Shown in pieces: positions 8,209-17,875 of a stretch of 64,000 bases of DNA; the stretch's first letter is position 1, and every line of letters begins with the position of its first letter. The DNA is taken from NCBI GenBank assembly GCA_009837445.1, contig VXTM01000052.1:22566-86565 (forward strand), given 5' to 3'. This DNA is from Acidimicrobiaceae bacterium (lineage in GTDB: Bacteria; Actinomycetota; Acidimicrobiia; Acidimicrobiales; Aldehydirespiratoraceae). The position numbers and the translations under genes are program-made. A model generated the notes under the pieces. That model did no database searches. It was given only the letters and a program-made list of their open reading frames with translations, and was not told where the DNA came from.

Positions 8209-9264
8209 GTGATCCGTTCCAACGCCCGAGCCCGTCAATTGGTACTGAGGCTCTTGTGTATGGCCACGCCGATGCTGCTGCTGGCTGCGGCCTGCGGCAG
8301 CGACGACGGCGACGACAGCACTGCACAAGCGCCTGCCACCACCGTCACATCGACCACCGCTGCACCGCAGCCGGAACCGGTTGAGGAACCCCCCTCGACG
8401 ACAACCGAGGCGCCTGCGTCAACGACAACCGAGGCCGCGGCGGCGACAACGACGGAGCCTGCTGCCGCGCTCGACGAAGATGAACACGCCTATCAGCGCA
8501 TTGTCTCGATTTCGCCGACCGCGACGGAGATGGTCTTCGCCATCGGTGCGGGTGACCGCGTGGTCGCCGTCGACCAGTTCTCGTACTACCCCGCGGAGGC
8601 GCCGGTTACGGACCTCGACGGCTGGAACCCCAACATCGAAGCCATCGCCTCCTACGACCCCGACCTGGTGCTGATGCAGACCAGCGGCGATGTCGGCGCC
8701 AGTCTCGAAGCGCTCGGCATCGAGGTTTGGGCCCATGACGCCCCCTTCGTGTTCGACGACGTCTACTTCCAGATCGAGTCGCTCGGCGCGGTCACCGGCC
8801 AGGGTGACGAGGCCGCCGCGCTCGTAGCCGACATGCAGGCCCAGATAGGCGAGTTGATCGCGGCCGCACCCGACGCATCGGGGCTCAGCTACTACCACGA
8901 GCTCGACAACACGCTCTACACCGTCACCAGCAGCACGTTCATCGGTCAGGTCTACGGCCTGTTCGGCCTCACCAACGTGGCTGATCCCGCCGACGCCGAC
9001 GGCAGCGCCTGGGGTTACCCGCAGCTTAGTGACGAGTACCTGGTGGACGCCGACCCCGACATCATCTTCCTGGCCGACACCCTGTGCTGCGGCCAGGACG
9101 CGCAGACGGTCGCCGCCAGGCCTGGATGGGACCTGCTCACCGCGGTCCAGACCGGCCGGATCGTGGAACTCAACGACGACATCGTGTCGCGCTGGGGTCC
9201 CCGCCTCGTGGACTTCATCGCGGCTATCTCCGGCGTGCTCGTGTCCATCGGCGCGGCGAGCTGA
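8209..9264 (+). CDS. btuF: cobalamin ABC transporter substrate-binding lipoprotein
   Basis: A 351-residue lipoprotein (C29 after a hydrophobic signal, then a Thr/Glu-rich linker to about residue 95) with a periplasmic-binding fold of the BtuF/FhuD class. RIVSISPTATEMVFAIGAG opens the domain as in BtuF proteins. It should capture cobalamin or cobinamide at the outer face of the membrane and hand it to BtuC. The GTG at 8209 is chosen because AAGGGAG lies 6-12 nt upstream; the longer ATG-like frame would read through riboswitch sequence. The riboswitch upstream and the btuCD and cob genes downstream fix the substrate class. Confidence 0.92.
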   Translation: MIRSNARARQLVLRLLCMATPMLLLAAACGSDDGDDSTAQAPATTVTSTTAAPQPEPVEEPPSTTTEAPASTTTEAAAATTTEPAAALDEDEHAYQRIVSISPTATEMVFAIGAGDRVVAVDQFSYYPAEAPVTDLDGWNPNIEAIASYDPDLVLMQTSGDVGASLEALGIEVWAHDAPFVFDDVYFQIESLGAVTGQGDEAAALVADMQAQIGELIAAAPDASGLSYYHELDNTLYTVTSSTFIGQVYGLFGLTNVADPADADGSAWGYPQLSDEYLVDADPDIIFLADTLCCGQDAQTVAARPGWDLLTAVQTGRIVELNDDIVSRWGPRLVDFIAAISGVLVSIGAAS

Positions 9265-9291
9265 CAGCCGACGGGCCAGGGGAGTTCAGCG

Positions 9292-10362
9292 GTGACCGCA
9301 ACCTGGGGTGACGACAGGGCTGAGACGGCCCTGCGGGCTGCCGGGCTGCGGCCCGCGTCGCTGGTCGCGGGCCTGGCTGCGGTCGTCGTCGCGGTGACCG
9401 CCGGCCTGACCCTCGGGCCGGTCGACATAGCGGCCCACCGGGTGGTGATCCAGCTGCTCGACGGGCTGCCGGCAGTCTCGCTCGACTCCGGTCTGAGCGA
9501 CGCCCACGCGGCCATCGTCGAGCAGATCCGGCTGCCCCGCGTGGTGCTGGGGCTGCTGGTGGGGGCCACCCTGTCGATGAGCGGTGCCGCCTACCAGGGC
9601 GCGTTCCGCAATCCGCTGGCTGACCCCTACCTGCTGGGCATCGCGGCCGGCGCCGGACTCGGGGCCACCGTCGCCATCACCAGCAACCTCGGCGACGGCG
9701 CCGGCGCGCTCGACCCGGTTCCGCTGGCCGCCTTCGCAGGCGCGCTCATCTCGGTGACGGTGTCCTATGCCGCCGGCCACCTCGGGGGCCGCTCCACCGC
9801 GTCGCTGATCCTGGCCGGCATCGCAGTGGCGAGCTTCCTGACCGCCTGCCAGACCTACGTGCTGCAGGCCAACAGCGACGCCTTCCGCCAGATCTTCGCC
9901 TGGATCCTGGGCCGCATCGCCACCTCGGGATGGTCGGAGCCGGCCCTGATGCTGCCCTACTTCGTGGTGGCCGCGGCGGTGGTGCTGCGCTATCGCCGGG
10001 CCCTCGACGTGCTCGCGGTGGGCGACGAGGAAGCCGCCGCGCTCGGGCTGGAGCCGCGGCGGGTGCGGATGATCGTGGTACTGGCCGCCTCGCTGGGCGC
10101 GGCCGCGGCGGTGTCGGTGAGCGGGCTCATCGGCTTCGTCGGCATCATCGTGCCCCACGCCGTGCGCCTCGCGTTCGGCACCAGCAACCGGGCCGTGCTG
10201 CCGCTGTCGGTGCTGTTCGGCGGGGCCTTCATGGTGCTGGCCGATCTGGCCGCCCGCACCGCGCTGGCGCCGGCGGAGTTGCCCATCGGCGTGGTGACCG
10301 CGTTCCTGGGCGCACCGTTCTTCGTGCTGGTGCTGAGGACCAGCCGCAGGGAGATCTGGTGA
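9292..10362 (+). CDS. btuC: cobalamin ABC transporter permease
   Basis: A 356-residue FecCD-family permease with about ten membrane helices. The family signatures LPRVVLGLLVGATLSMSGAAYQ (early) and LIGFVGIIVPHAVRL (about residues 280-295) are clear. It forms the membrane channel of the corrinoid importer with BtuD. A GTG start with GGGGAG upstream follows btuF by 27 bases; the stop overlaps the btuD start (GTGA). FecCD permeases also serve siderophores, but the riboswitch and cob genes make B12 the sensible call. Confidence 0.92.
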   Translation: MTATWGDDRAETALRAAGLRPASLVAGLAAVVVAVTAGLTLGPVDIAAHRVVIQLLDGLPAVSLDSGLSDAHAAIVEQIRLPRVVLGLLVGATLSMSGAAYQGAFRNPLADPYLLGIAAGAGLGATVAITSNLGDGAGALDPVPLAAFAGALISVTVSYAAGHLGGRSTASLILAGIAVASFLTACQTYVLQANSDAFRQIFAWILGRIATSGWSEPALMLPYFVVAAAVVLRYRRALDVLAVGDEEAAALGLEPRRVRMIVVLAASLGAAAAVSVSGLIGFVGIIVPHAVRLAFGTSNRAVLPLSVLFGGAFMVLADLAARTALAPAELPIGVVTAFLGAPFFVLVLRTSRREIW

Positions 10363-11183
10363 CCGCGGCCGTAAGCGTGCGGGCGCTGGACGTCACTCTC
10401 GACGGCACCCGCGTGCTGCGCGGCGTCGACCTCGCCGCGGCGCCGGGGGAGTGGGTCAACGTCATCGGACCCAACGGGGCGGGCAAGACCACGCTGCTGC
10501 GGGCGCTGCTCGGCCTGGTGCCCTTCGACGGCGACATCGATATCGACGGGCTCGGTGATAACCACCGGCGGGCAGCCCGGGCCCGCAAGCTGGCCTACGT
10601 CCCGCAGACGCCGGTGATCCCCCCCGGGATGCTGGTGGCCGACTATGTGCTGCTCGGCCGCACCCCCCATCGGGGCGTGTTCGCGGCCGAGACCGCCAAC
10701 GACCGCAGGATCGCGTTCGAGATCCTCGAACGTCTCGACCTGGAGGGCTTCGGGGAGCGAGCGGTCCAGTCGTTGTCGGGCGGTGAGCGCCAGCGGGCCG
10801 TGCTGGCCCGAGCCCTGGCCCAGCAGGCCGATGTGCTGCTCCTCGACGAGCCCACCACTGCGCTCGACCTCGGCCACCAGCAAGACGTGCTCGAGCTGGT
10901 GGACGCGCTGCGGCGCGAACGCGGCCTGACCGTGGTCGCCACGCTGCACGATCTCACCCTGGCGGCTCGCTACGGCGATCGCATCGCCATACTTGCTCAC
11001 GGGAGGGTGGCCGAGACCGGTCCGCCCACGGAGGTGCTCACCGTGCAGAACATTGCTGCACACTTCGGAGCGACGGTGCGCATCGTCGACGACCCCGAGG
11101 GCCCCGTGATCGTGCCCACCACCGCGGCCCGCCGTTCGCAGGCCGAGCCTGCCCCGATCACTCAGAATGGAGACCAGCCATGA
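10359..11183 (+). CDS. btuD: cobalamin ABC transporter ATP-binding protein
   Basis: A 274-residue ABC ATPase with Walker A GPNGAGKTT (37-45), a signature LSGGERQR, Walker B LLLDEPTTALD and an H-loop histidine in TLHDLTLAARYGD. It powers corrinoid uptake with BtuC. The start is the GTG at 10359 in the 4-nt overlap with btuC, far downstream of the longest open frame. The C-terminal extension after about residue 250 is unremarkable. Its stop overlaps the ATG of cobO (ATGA). Confidence 0.92.
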   Translation: MTAAVSVRALDVTLDGTRVLRGVDLAAAPGEWVNVIGPNGAGKTTLLRALLGLVPFDGDIDIDGLGDNHRRAARARKLAYVPQTPVIPPGMLVADYVLLGRTPHRGVFAAETANDRRIAFEILERLDLEGFGERAVQSLSGGERQRAVLARALAQQADVLLLDEPTTALDLGHQQDVLELVDALRRERGLTVVATLHDLTLAARYGDRIAILAHGRVAETGPPTEVLTVQNIAAHFGATVRIVDDPEGPVIVPTTAARRSQAEPAPITQNGDQP

Positions 11184-11752
11184 CCACGGCCGATGCCCCG
11201 CTGACGGAGGATCCCCGCCCCGGCGGGATGCACACCGCCAAGAGCCTCGTGGTGGTCAACACCGGCGATGGCAAGGGAAAGTCGTCGGCCGCGTTCGGCA
11301 CGGCCATGCGGGCCCGGGCGCGCCGGTGGCCGGTGGCGGTGGTGCAGTTCCTCAAGTCCGACGACTGGGTGACCGGCGAGCAGTTGATGGCCGAGCCGCT
11401 GGGCATCGACTTCTGGTCGCTGGGCGAGGGCTTCACCTGGGACAGCGACGACCTGACCCGAGACGAGGCCGAGGCCCGCGAGGCCTGGCGCCACGGCAAG
11501 GAGCTGGTGGAGGCGGGCCAGCACCGGCTGGTGGTGTTCGACGAGATCACCTACCCCCTCAACTGGGGCTGGATCGACGCCGCGGAGGTCGAGGCCACGT
11601 TCCGAAGCCGTCCCGAGCAGGTGTCGCTGGTGCTGACCGGACGTGACGCCCCCGCCTGGATGATCGAGCTCGGCGACACCGTCACCGAGATGGTCAAGAC
11701 CAAGCACGCCTACGACTCCGGGATCCTGGCCAAGAAGGGCATCGACTTCTGA
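11180..11752 (+). CDS. cobO: corrinoid adenosyltransferase (CobA/CobO type)
   Basis: A 190-residue cytosolic enzyme that transfers the 5'-deoxyadenosyl group of ATP to cob(I)alamin or cob(I)inamide. The P-loop NTGDGKGKSS is at 27-36, and the later VVFDEITYPLNWGWI and LTGRDAP segments are typical of the CobA/CobO/BtuR family, not of the PduO or EutT types. It sits in the middle of the B12 operon, coupled on both sides (ATGA with btuD, TGATG with cobU), and makes imported corrinoids usable by the downstream assembly enzymes. Confidence 0.93.
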   Translation: MTTADAPLTEDPRPGGMHTAKSLVVVNTGDGKGKSSAAFGTAMRARARRWPVAVVQFLKSDDWVTGEQLMAEPLGIDFWSLGEGFTWDSDDLTRDEAEAREAWRHGKELVEAGQHRLVVFDEITYPLNWGWIDAAEVEATFRSRPEQVSLVLTGRDAPAWMIELGDTVTEMVKTKHAYDSGILAKKGIDF

Positions 11753-12294
11753 TGCCGCTGACCGTCCTCACGGGCGGGGTGCGCTGCGGCAAGTCGGCCG
11801 CGGCGTCGGCTGCGGCCTCGGCGGGCAGCGTGCCGGTGGTGTTCGTGGCCACCGCCGAGCCGGGCGACGAGGACATGGCCGCCCGTATTGGGCGTCACCG
11901 GGCCGACCGGCCGTCCGGCTGGACCACTCTGGAGGCGCCCCGGGATCTTCGCGCCGCGGTGGACTCGGTCGACCCGGACGTGACGCTTGTCATCGACTGT
12001 CTCGGCTTGTGGGTGACCAACCGGATGCTGGATGAACCCCCGGCAGCTGGCGACGAGCTGGTGGCGGAGGCCGCAGGTCTGGCTCAAGAGTTGGCGGCCC
12101 GGCCAGGCCGGGCGCTCGTCGTCACCAATGAGGTCGGCTCGGGGGTGGTGCCGCCCACGCCGCTAGGACGCGACTTCCGGGATCTGCTGGGACTGGTCAA
12201 TCAGGCGATGGTCCAGGCGGCGGACGATGCCTACCTGGTAGTGGCGGGCCGGCTGCTTCCCCTCATCGATCCGGCTGCCGCGCCGCGGGACTGA
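11752..12294 (+). CDS. cobU: adenosylcobinamide kinase / guanylyltransferase
   Basis: A 180-residue bifunctional enzyme that phosphorylates adenosylcobinamide and then activates it to adenosylcobinamide-GDP. The P-loop GGVRCGKS is at 8-15 and the guanylylated histidine is H49 in GRHRADRP, followed by the usual TLEAP. The length matches CobU/CobP. The ATG overlaps the stop of cobO, and cobT follows after 11 bases. It supplies the substrate of CobS. Confidence 0.93.
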   Translation: MPLTVLTGGVRCGKSAAASAAASAGSVPVVFVATAEPGDEDMAARIGRHRADRPSGWTTLEAPRDLRAAVDSVDPDVTLVIDCLGLWVTNRMLDEPPAAGDELVAEAAGLAQELAARPGRALVVTNEVGSGVVPPTPLGRDFRDLLGLVNQAMVQAADDAYLVVAGRLLPLIDPAAAPRD

Positions 12295-12305
12295 AGTAGA
12301 GACCA

Positions 12306-13307
12306 GTGACCGTGGCGGGCGGCGTCCTGGCCGGGCTGCTCGCGGAGCTTCCGGGGCTGGACCGTGACGCACGGGATCAGGTGGCGGCCCGGGCCGCGAC
12401 CGTGCTGCGCCCCGCCGGTGCCTTCGCCCGCCTCGACGCGGTGGCCTCGTGGTTGGCGGGATGGCAGGGTACGGCCACGCCGGGCGTTCAACGGCCCCAT
12501 GTCGCTGTGTTCGCGGCCGACCACGGCGTCGCCGTCGACGGCGTGAGCGCCTACCCGGCCGACGTGACTGCGGCCATGGTCGAGGCCATCCGCAGCGGCG
12601 TGGCCACCATCACCGTTCTCGTCCGCGAGGCCGGCGCCACCTTGGAGCTGTTCGATGTAGGGGTGGGGCGGCCTACGGGCAACATCCGGGTCACCGACGC
12701 AATGAGCGTCGAGGAGTTCGACGAGGCCGCGGCGGCGGGCGCGACCGCGGTCGAATCGGTCGACGCCGATCTGCTGGTGGTGGGAGAGATCGGGATCGGC
12801 AACACCACTGCAGCCGCAGCTGTCGCGGCGGCCGCCCTAGGTGGCGATGCCGCTGGCTGGGTCGGTCCGGGCACTGGCGTGGTCGGTGCCGCGCTGACTC
12901 ACAAGTGCGACGTCGTTCAGGCCGCGCTCGACCGGGTGGGTCCGGTCGCACCCCTCGAAGCGCTCCGGCGCCTCGGCGGCCGGGAGCTGGCCGCCATGGC
13001 CGGAGCGGTGGCCGCGGCCCGCCGGCGTCGGCTTCCGGTGGTGCTCGACGGGTTCATTGCCGGCGCCGCGGTTGCCCCGCTGGAGGTGGCCCGCCCCGGC
13101 AGCCTCGACCACTGCATCGCGGGGCACTGCTCGGCCGAGCCGGGTCACCAGCGGCTGCTGGAGGTGCTGGGACTCGATCCGCTCATGCAACTTGACCTGC
13201 GGCTGGGGGAGGGGTCGGGCGCGCTGGTGGCCGTGCCGATCATCCGCATGGCTGCGGCCGCGGTGGCGGAAGTAGCGACCTTCGAGGAGTGGGGACTGCA
13301 ACCGTGA
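12306..13307 (+). CDS. cobT: nicotinate-nucleotide-DMB phosphoribosyltransferase
   Basis: A 333-residue CobT-family protein that activates the lower-ligand base (5,6-dimethylbenzimidazole or an analogue) to its alpha-ribotide phosphate. Visible hallmarks are FAADHGVAVDGVSAYP (about residue 65), GEIGIGNTT (about 160) and the catalytic glutamate in LRLGEGSGA (E302). The GTG at 12306 is used; a second GTG two codons later is possible. It forms one arm of nucleotide-loop assembly, meeting CobU's product at CobS. Confidence 0.93.
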   Translation: MTVAGGVLAGLLAELPGLDRDARDQVAARAATVLRPAGAFARLDAVASWLAGWQGTATPGVQRPHVAVFAADHGVAVDGVSAYPADVTAAMVEAIRSGVATITVLVREAGATLELFDVGVGRPTGNIRVTDAMSVEEFDEAAAAGATAVESVDADLLVVGEIGIGNTTAAAAVAAAALGGDAAGWVGPGTGVVGAALTHKCDVVQAALDRVGPVAPLEALRRLGGRELAAMAGAVAAARRRRLPVVLDGFIAGAAVAPLEVARPGSLDHCIAGHCSAEPGHQRLLEVLGLDPLMQLDLRLGEGSGALVAVPIIRMAAAAVAEVATFEEWGLQP

Positions 13308-13326
13308 CGCCGCGGCAGGACACACC

Positions 13327-14070
13327 GTGAGCCTGCGGCGGGCTTGGGCCTTCCTGACCCGCCTGCCCGGCGGCGCCCATCCCGAGACCGACCGGGAGCT
13401 GGGCCGAAGCGTCCCGTGGTTCCCGCTGGTCGGCGCGGTGGTGGGCGCGGTGTCCGGCGGGGTCTATTGGGCCCTCCACGGCCCGCTGGGAGGGACCGTC
13501 GCCGCCGTGCTGGCCGTCGCAGCCGGCGTCATCGCAACCGGCGGCTTCCACGAGGACGGCCTGGCCGACACCGCCGATGCCCTCGGCGGGTCGACCCGAG
13601 AGCAGCGCCTGGAGATCATGAAGGACTCCCGAGTCGGCGCCTTCGGGGTCCTTGCGCTGGTGTTGTCCACGCTGGTGCGGGTGTTCGCGGTCTCGTCGCT
13701 GGCCGCGGTCGATGGTCTGGTGGCGCTGGTGGCGGCCCACACCGTGGGCCGCTCGACGGCGGTGGCGACCATGGGTCTGGTGCCGGCAGCCGTCGGCAGT
13801 GGGCTTGGCCACAGCTACACCGAGCATCTGCCCCGCGCCTGGACGGCCGTCGCGGTTATCGCCTCCTCAGCGGTCGCAGCCGGTCTCGGACCCGCCGGCG
13901 CGGTCGCACTCCTGAGCGCGGCGGCTGGAGCGGCAACCGTAGGACTGATCGCACGGCGGGCCTTCGGCGGGACCACCGGCGATGTGCTCGGCGCGATCGA
14001 ACAGGTCGGCGAGATGGCTGTCCTCGTGTCAGTCGCAGGCCTGGTGGCCACCTACGGCTGGTCCTGGTGA
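13327..14070 (+). CDS. cobS: adenosylcobinamide-GDP ribazoletransferase (cobalamin synthase)
   Basis: A 247-residue integral membrane enzyme joining adenosylcobinamide-GDP and alpha-ribazole (phosphate) to finish the cobalamin. RAWAFLTRLP at the N terminus and the conserved acidic segment GGFHEDGLADTADALGG (about residues 62-78) are diagnostic, with several membrane helices after it. The gene is the last of the riboswitch-led operon. The set lacks corrin-ring genes and CobC/CobD here, so the operon serves uptake and salvage; genes elsewhere in the genome cannot be excluded. Confidence 0.92.
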   Translation: MSLRRAWAFLTRLPGGAHPETDRELGRSVPWFPLVGAVVGAVSGGVYWALHGPLGGTVAAVLAVAAGVIATGGFHEDGLADTADALGGSTREQRLEIMKDSRVGAFGVLALVLSTLVRVFAVSSLAAVDGLVALVAAHTVGRSTAVATMGLVPAAVGSGLGHSYTEHLPRAWTAVAVIASSAVAAGLGPAGAVALLSAAAGAATVGLIARRAFGGTTGDVLGAIEQVGEMAVLVSVAGLVATYGWSW

Positions 14071-14072
14071 AA

Positions 14073-14087
14073 CCCGGCTGATCCGGG
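14073..14087. terminator. weak hairpin after cobS
   Basis: CCCGG, a CTGAT loop and CCGGG lie between the convergent cobS and SDR genes. There is no T-run, and the stem is only five base pairs, so this is a weak candidate terminator. Confidence 0.3.
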
Positions 14088-14094
14088 CAGGTAT

Positions 14095-15012
14095 TCAGGG
14101 CCGGGGGCTGTGGACCCGGCCGAAGGTGTAGGCGTCGGGCCAGCCGCGGCCGGCGACGCTCTGCTCCTGGCGGGAGATGATGTCGGGCAGGTCCTCGGGC
14201 TGCCAACCGTCGACCAGACTCTCGCCGAGCAGGTCGAACACCGGCCGGCGAAGCTCGACGAGGAGTTGGAGGCTGAAGGCGATGCGACCGGTCAACCGGT
14301 CCGGGTCGCCGGTGCAGAGGGCCAGCGCGGCCTCCGCCATTGTCTCAAGGGGCTCGAGCATCACGCCCTCCACCCACCCCGCCGCGACCAGCGACGGAGT
14401 GGCGATGGCTCCCTGCGGCGCCAGAGCGTTGACCGCGATGCCCTGGCCCTCGCACTCGCTGGCCACCGATACGGTCAGCCGGTTCAGAGCCGCCTTGGTG
14501 GCGCCGTACATCGCGCCCGCCTTGGAGGGCTTGTTGGTCGGGAACGGCGGCCCCGGCGGGAGCTCGGCCGAGAACGTGGTGAGGTTCAGGATCGCCCCGT
14601 GCCCACGCTCGCGCATCCCGCCGATCACCTCAGCGGTCAGCAGCCACGGCGCCCACAGATTCACCTGCAGGGCCCGCTCGAGGCGCCCGGCCGGCACGGA
14701 CTCGAACGACCCGTAGCCGCCGACGGCCGCTTTGTTGACCAGGATGTCGACGGGGCCGAGCGCAGCCTCGGTCCGCTCCACCAGCTTCGTGCGGGCCCCG
14801 TGGGGATCGCTGAGATCCGACGGCAGCACCACGCACTGGCCGCCTGACTCGCGGATCCGGTCCTGGGTCGCCTCGAGGCCGTCGACGCTGCGGGCCGTGA
14901 TCGCTACCCGGGCCCCCTCAGCGGCGAGGCGCAGCGCGATCGCGGTACCGGTGCCACCCTTGCTGGCGCCGGTGACCAGCGCCACCTGCCCCTCGCATTG
15001 CCGCTGAGACAT
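14095..15012 (-). CDS. SDR family oxidoreductase
   Basis: A 305-residue short-chain dehydrogenase/reductase. The NAD(P)-binding TGASKGGTG is at about 15-23 and the active-site YGATK (Tyr and Lys four apart) at about 167-171; the catalytic Ser is probably in the TTFSAE segment. Compared with classical 250-residue SDRs there is an extended C terminus of about 50 residues. A strong AAGGAGG precedes the ATG at 15012. The substrate is unknown; it stands alone on the minus strand, divergent from the TIGR00266 gene, so a link with the aromatic genes nearby is only possible. Confidence 0.8.
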   Translation of the reverse strand: MSQRQCEGQVALVTGASKGGTGTAIALRLAAEGARVAITARSVDGLEATQDRIRESGGQCVVLPSDLSDPHGARTKLVERTEAALGPVDILVNKAAVGGYGSFESVPAGRLERALQVNLWAPWLLTAEVIGGMRERGHGAILNLTTFSAELPPGPPFPTNKPSKAGAMYGATKAALNRLTVSVASECEGQGIAVNALAPQGAIATPSLVAAGWVEGVMLEPLETMAEAALALCTGDPDRLTGRIAFSLQLLVELRRPVFDLLGESLVDGWQPEDLPDIISRQEQSVAGRGWPDAYTFGRVHSPRP

Positions 15013-15115
15013 CGGGCCTCCTTGAACGTGACGAACCGCGCCTCGAGGATCGACTGACTCTTACTATGCGTCGGTTAGCCTCGCCGCAGCGGGCCCCGAC
15101 ACCCAGGAGGCAGCC

Positions 15116-15901
15116 ATGCGGAGCCACGAAATCGACTACCAGATCTACGGCGACGACCTCCAGTTCGTGGAGATCGAGCTGGATCCCGGAGAGATCGTCG
15201 TCGCCGAGGCCGGCGCCATGATGTACATGGAGCAGGGCATCACGTTCGAGGCCAAGATGGGCGACGGCTCCGATCCCGACCAGGGCGGCTGGGGCAAGCT
15301 CAAGTCGGCCGCCAAGCGGGGGCTCACCGGTGAGGGCCTGTTCATGACCCACTTCATGAACAGCGCGCCCCAGGGCAAGCAGCGGGTGGCTATGGCCGCG
15401 CCCTATCCCGGCAAGATCCTGCCTATCAATCTGGCCGCGGCCGGCGGGCAACTCATCGCCCAGAAGGACGCGTTCCTGTGCGCGGCGTCGGGCACCAAGC
15501 TCGACATCGTCTTCAACCGCAAGTTCGGCACGGGTCTGTTCGGCGGGGAGGGCTTCATCCTGCAGTCCATCTCCGGCGACGGCCTGGCCTTCATGCACGC
15601 CGGCGGCACCATCATCGAGAAGCAACTCCAGGGCGAGACCATGCGGGTCGATACCGGCTGCATCGTGGCTTTCCAGCCCCAGATCCAGTACTCGATCGAG
15701 CGAGCCGGCAACCTCAAGTCGATGGTGTTCGGCGGCGAGGGCCTGTTCCTGGCCACCCTCACCGGTGTGGGCCGGGTGTGGCTCCAGTCGCTTCCGTTCA
15801 ACCGGTTTGCCGACCGGGTGCTGGCCAACATCAGGCCCGGCGGTTCTCAGGGCGAGGGCTCGGTCATCGGCGGCCTGCAAAGCGTGTTCGAGCGCCGTTG
15901 A
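15116..15901 (+). CDS. TIGR00266 / AIM24 family protein
   Basis: A 261-residue protein of the conserved TIGR00266 (AIM24-like) family: a double-stranded beta-helix type protein found across bacteria and archaea, named after a yeast mitochondrial homologue, with no proven enzymatic role. The N-terminal [19 protein letters not shown] and the Gly-rich [11 protein letters not shown] and [11 protein letters not shown] stretches are typical. It is cytosolic, with no signal peptide. CAGGAGG stands just upstream of the ATG. It is transcribed alone, divergently from the SDR gene. Confidence 0.88.
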   Translation: MRSHEIDYQIYGDDLQFVEIELDPGEIVVAEAGAMMYMEQGITFEAKMGDGSDPDQGGWGKLKSAAKRGLTGEGLFMTHFMNSAPQGKQRVAMAAPYPGKILPINLAAAGGQLIAQKDAFLCAASGTKLDIVFNRKFGTGLFGGEGFILQSISGDGLAFMHAGGTIIEKQLQGETMRVDTGCIVAFQPQIQYSIERAGNLKSMVFGGEGLFLATLTGVGRVWLQSLPFNRFADRVLANIRPGGSQGEGSVIGGLQSVFERR

Positions 15902-15906
15902 GCGGC

Positions 15907-15940
15907 CGCGCCGACGGGCTGGACCGCAGCCGGCGGCGCG
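15907..15940. terminator. bidirectional hairpin between convergent genes
   Basis: CGCGCCG (15907-15913) pairs with CGGCGCG (15934-15940), and inside it GGCT (15917-15920) pairs with AGCC (15928-15931). The structure fills the gap between the stop codons of the TIGR00266 gene and the hydratase gene, where a shared terminator is expected. No T-tract follows on either strand. Confidence 0.5.
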
Positions 15941-15945
15941 CTCGA

Positions 15946-16778
15946 TCAGACGATCGGGATGTCGAAGGAACCGAGCGGACCGAAGTCGAAGCGGAACTCG
16001 TCGCCCGGCGACACCGCCATCGGCCGCGTGAACGAGCCCGACAGGATCACCTGGCCGGCCCGCAGCGACAGGCCCTGCTCGGCGTAGCGGCGGGCCAGCC
16101 ACACGATGCCGTTGGCGGGATGATCGAGCACTCCCGCAGCTAGCCCGGTCTCCTCGACGGTGCCGTTGCGGTGGGCGATGGCGCCCACCCAGCGCAGATC
16201 CAGATCGCGGGGACCGACCGGAAGGCCGCCGGTGACGATCCCGGCGTCGGCCGCGTTGTCGGCGATGGTGTCCACCACGGTGCGGGTGCGGCTGGTGGCT
16301 GGATCGGTGCGGGGCGTCCGGGAGGCGATCAGCTCCACCGCCGCGGTGACATGATCGGTGGCGTCGAGCACGTCGTCGACCTTGAGGCCGGCGCCGTAGA
16401 GATCGTCGGCCAGCACGAAGGCCAACTCCACCTCGAGGCGAAGGTCGCAGAAGTCGGCGGCCGTGATGGGCTCGCCGGGGGCGAACACCATGGCGTCGGT
16501 CAGGAAGCCGGAGTCTGGGGTGTCGATGCTCATGGCCTGCTGCATGGCCCGGCTGGTGAGCCCGATCTTGTTGCCGACCACCTGCTCGCCCCTTCCCAGC
16601 CGGATGTCGAGCCAGGCGGCCTGCACCCGGTAGGCCTCGTCGACGGTCATGTGCGGGTGGACGCCGGTGGTCTGGCGGACCTGCCTGCGCTCGCGCTCGG
16701 CAGTGTCGAGCAGTTCAGCCTCAGCCCGGATCTCGGCGTCGGTGAGCCCGGCGGCGCCTTCCGCCCCGGGACGGTCGT

Positions 16779-16782
<4 letters not shown>
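15946..16782 (-). CDS. 2-oxo-pent-4-enoate-type hydratase
   Basis: A 278-residue hydratase of the MhpD/HpcG/HpaH family, which in meta-cleavage pathways adds water to 2-oxopent-4-enoate or 2-oxohept-4-ene-1,7-dioate. The family traits GNKIGLTSRAMQ (about residue 85), LRLEVELAFVL (metal-binding Glu residues) and LSGSFTRPM near the C terminus are present. The GTG start overlaps the quinone oxidoreductase stop (GTGA). The neighbouring FAH-fold enzyme, CHM isomerase and semialdehyde dehydrogenase suggest homoprotocatechuate-type ring-cleavage products, so an HpaH-like role is the favoured reading. Confidence 0.83.
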
Positions 16783-17768
<986 letters not shown>

Positions 17769-17875
17769 GTTCGCGCCTCCCGCACTAGGTCCGGCCAGAG
17801 GCTAGGGGATGCCGGTCCGGCGGGCGCTGCGTGCGTCCGCTTGCTCGCACGGGCTTCGCCCGGCAATGCAACCGT

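Noticed and set aside
17834..17870. Hairpin GGGC-TTC-GCCC after the FAH gene as a terminator
   Set aside because: The stem is only four base pairs and no T-run follows; too weak to list.
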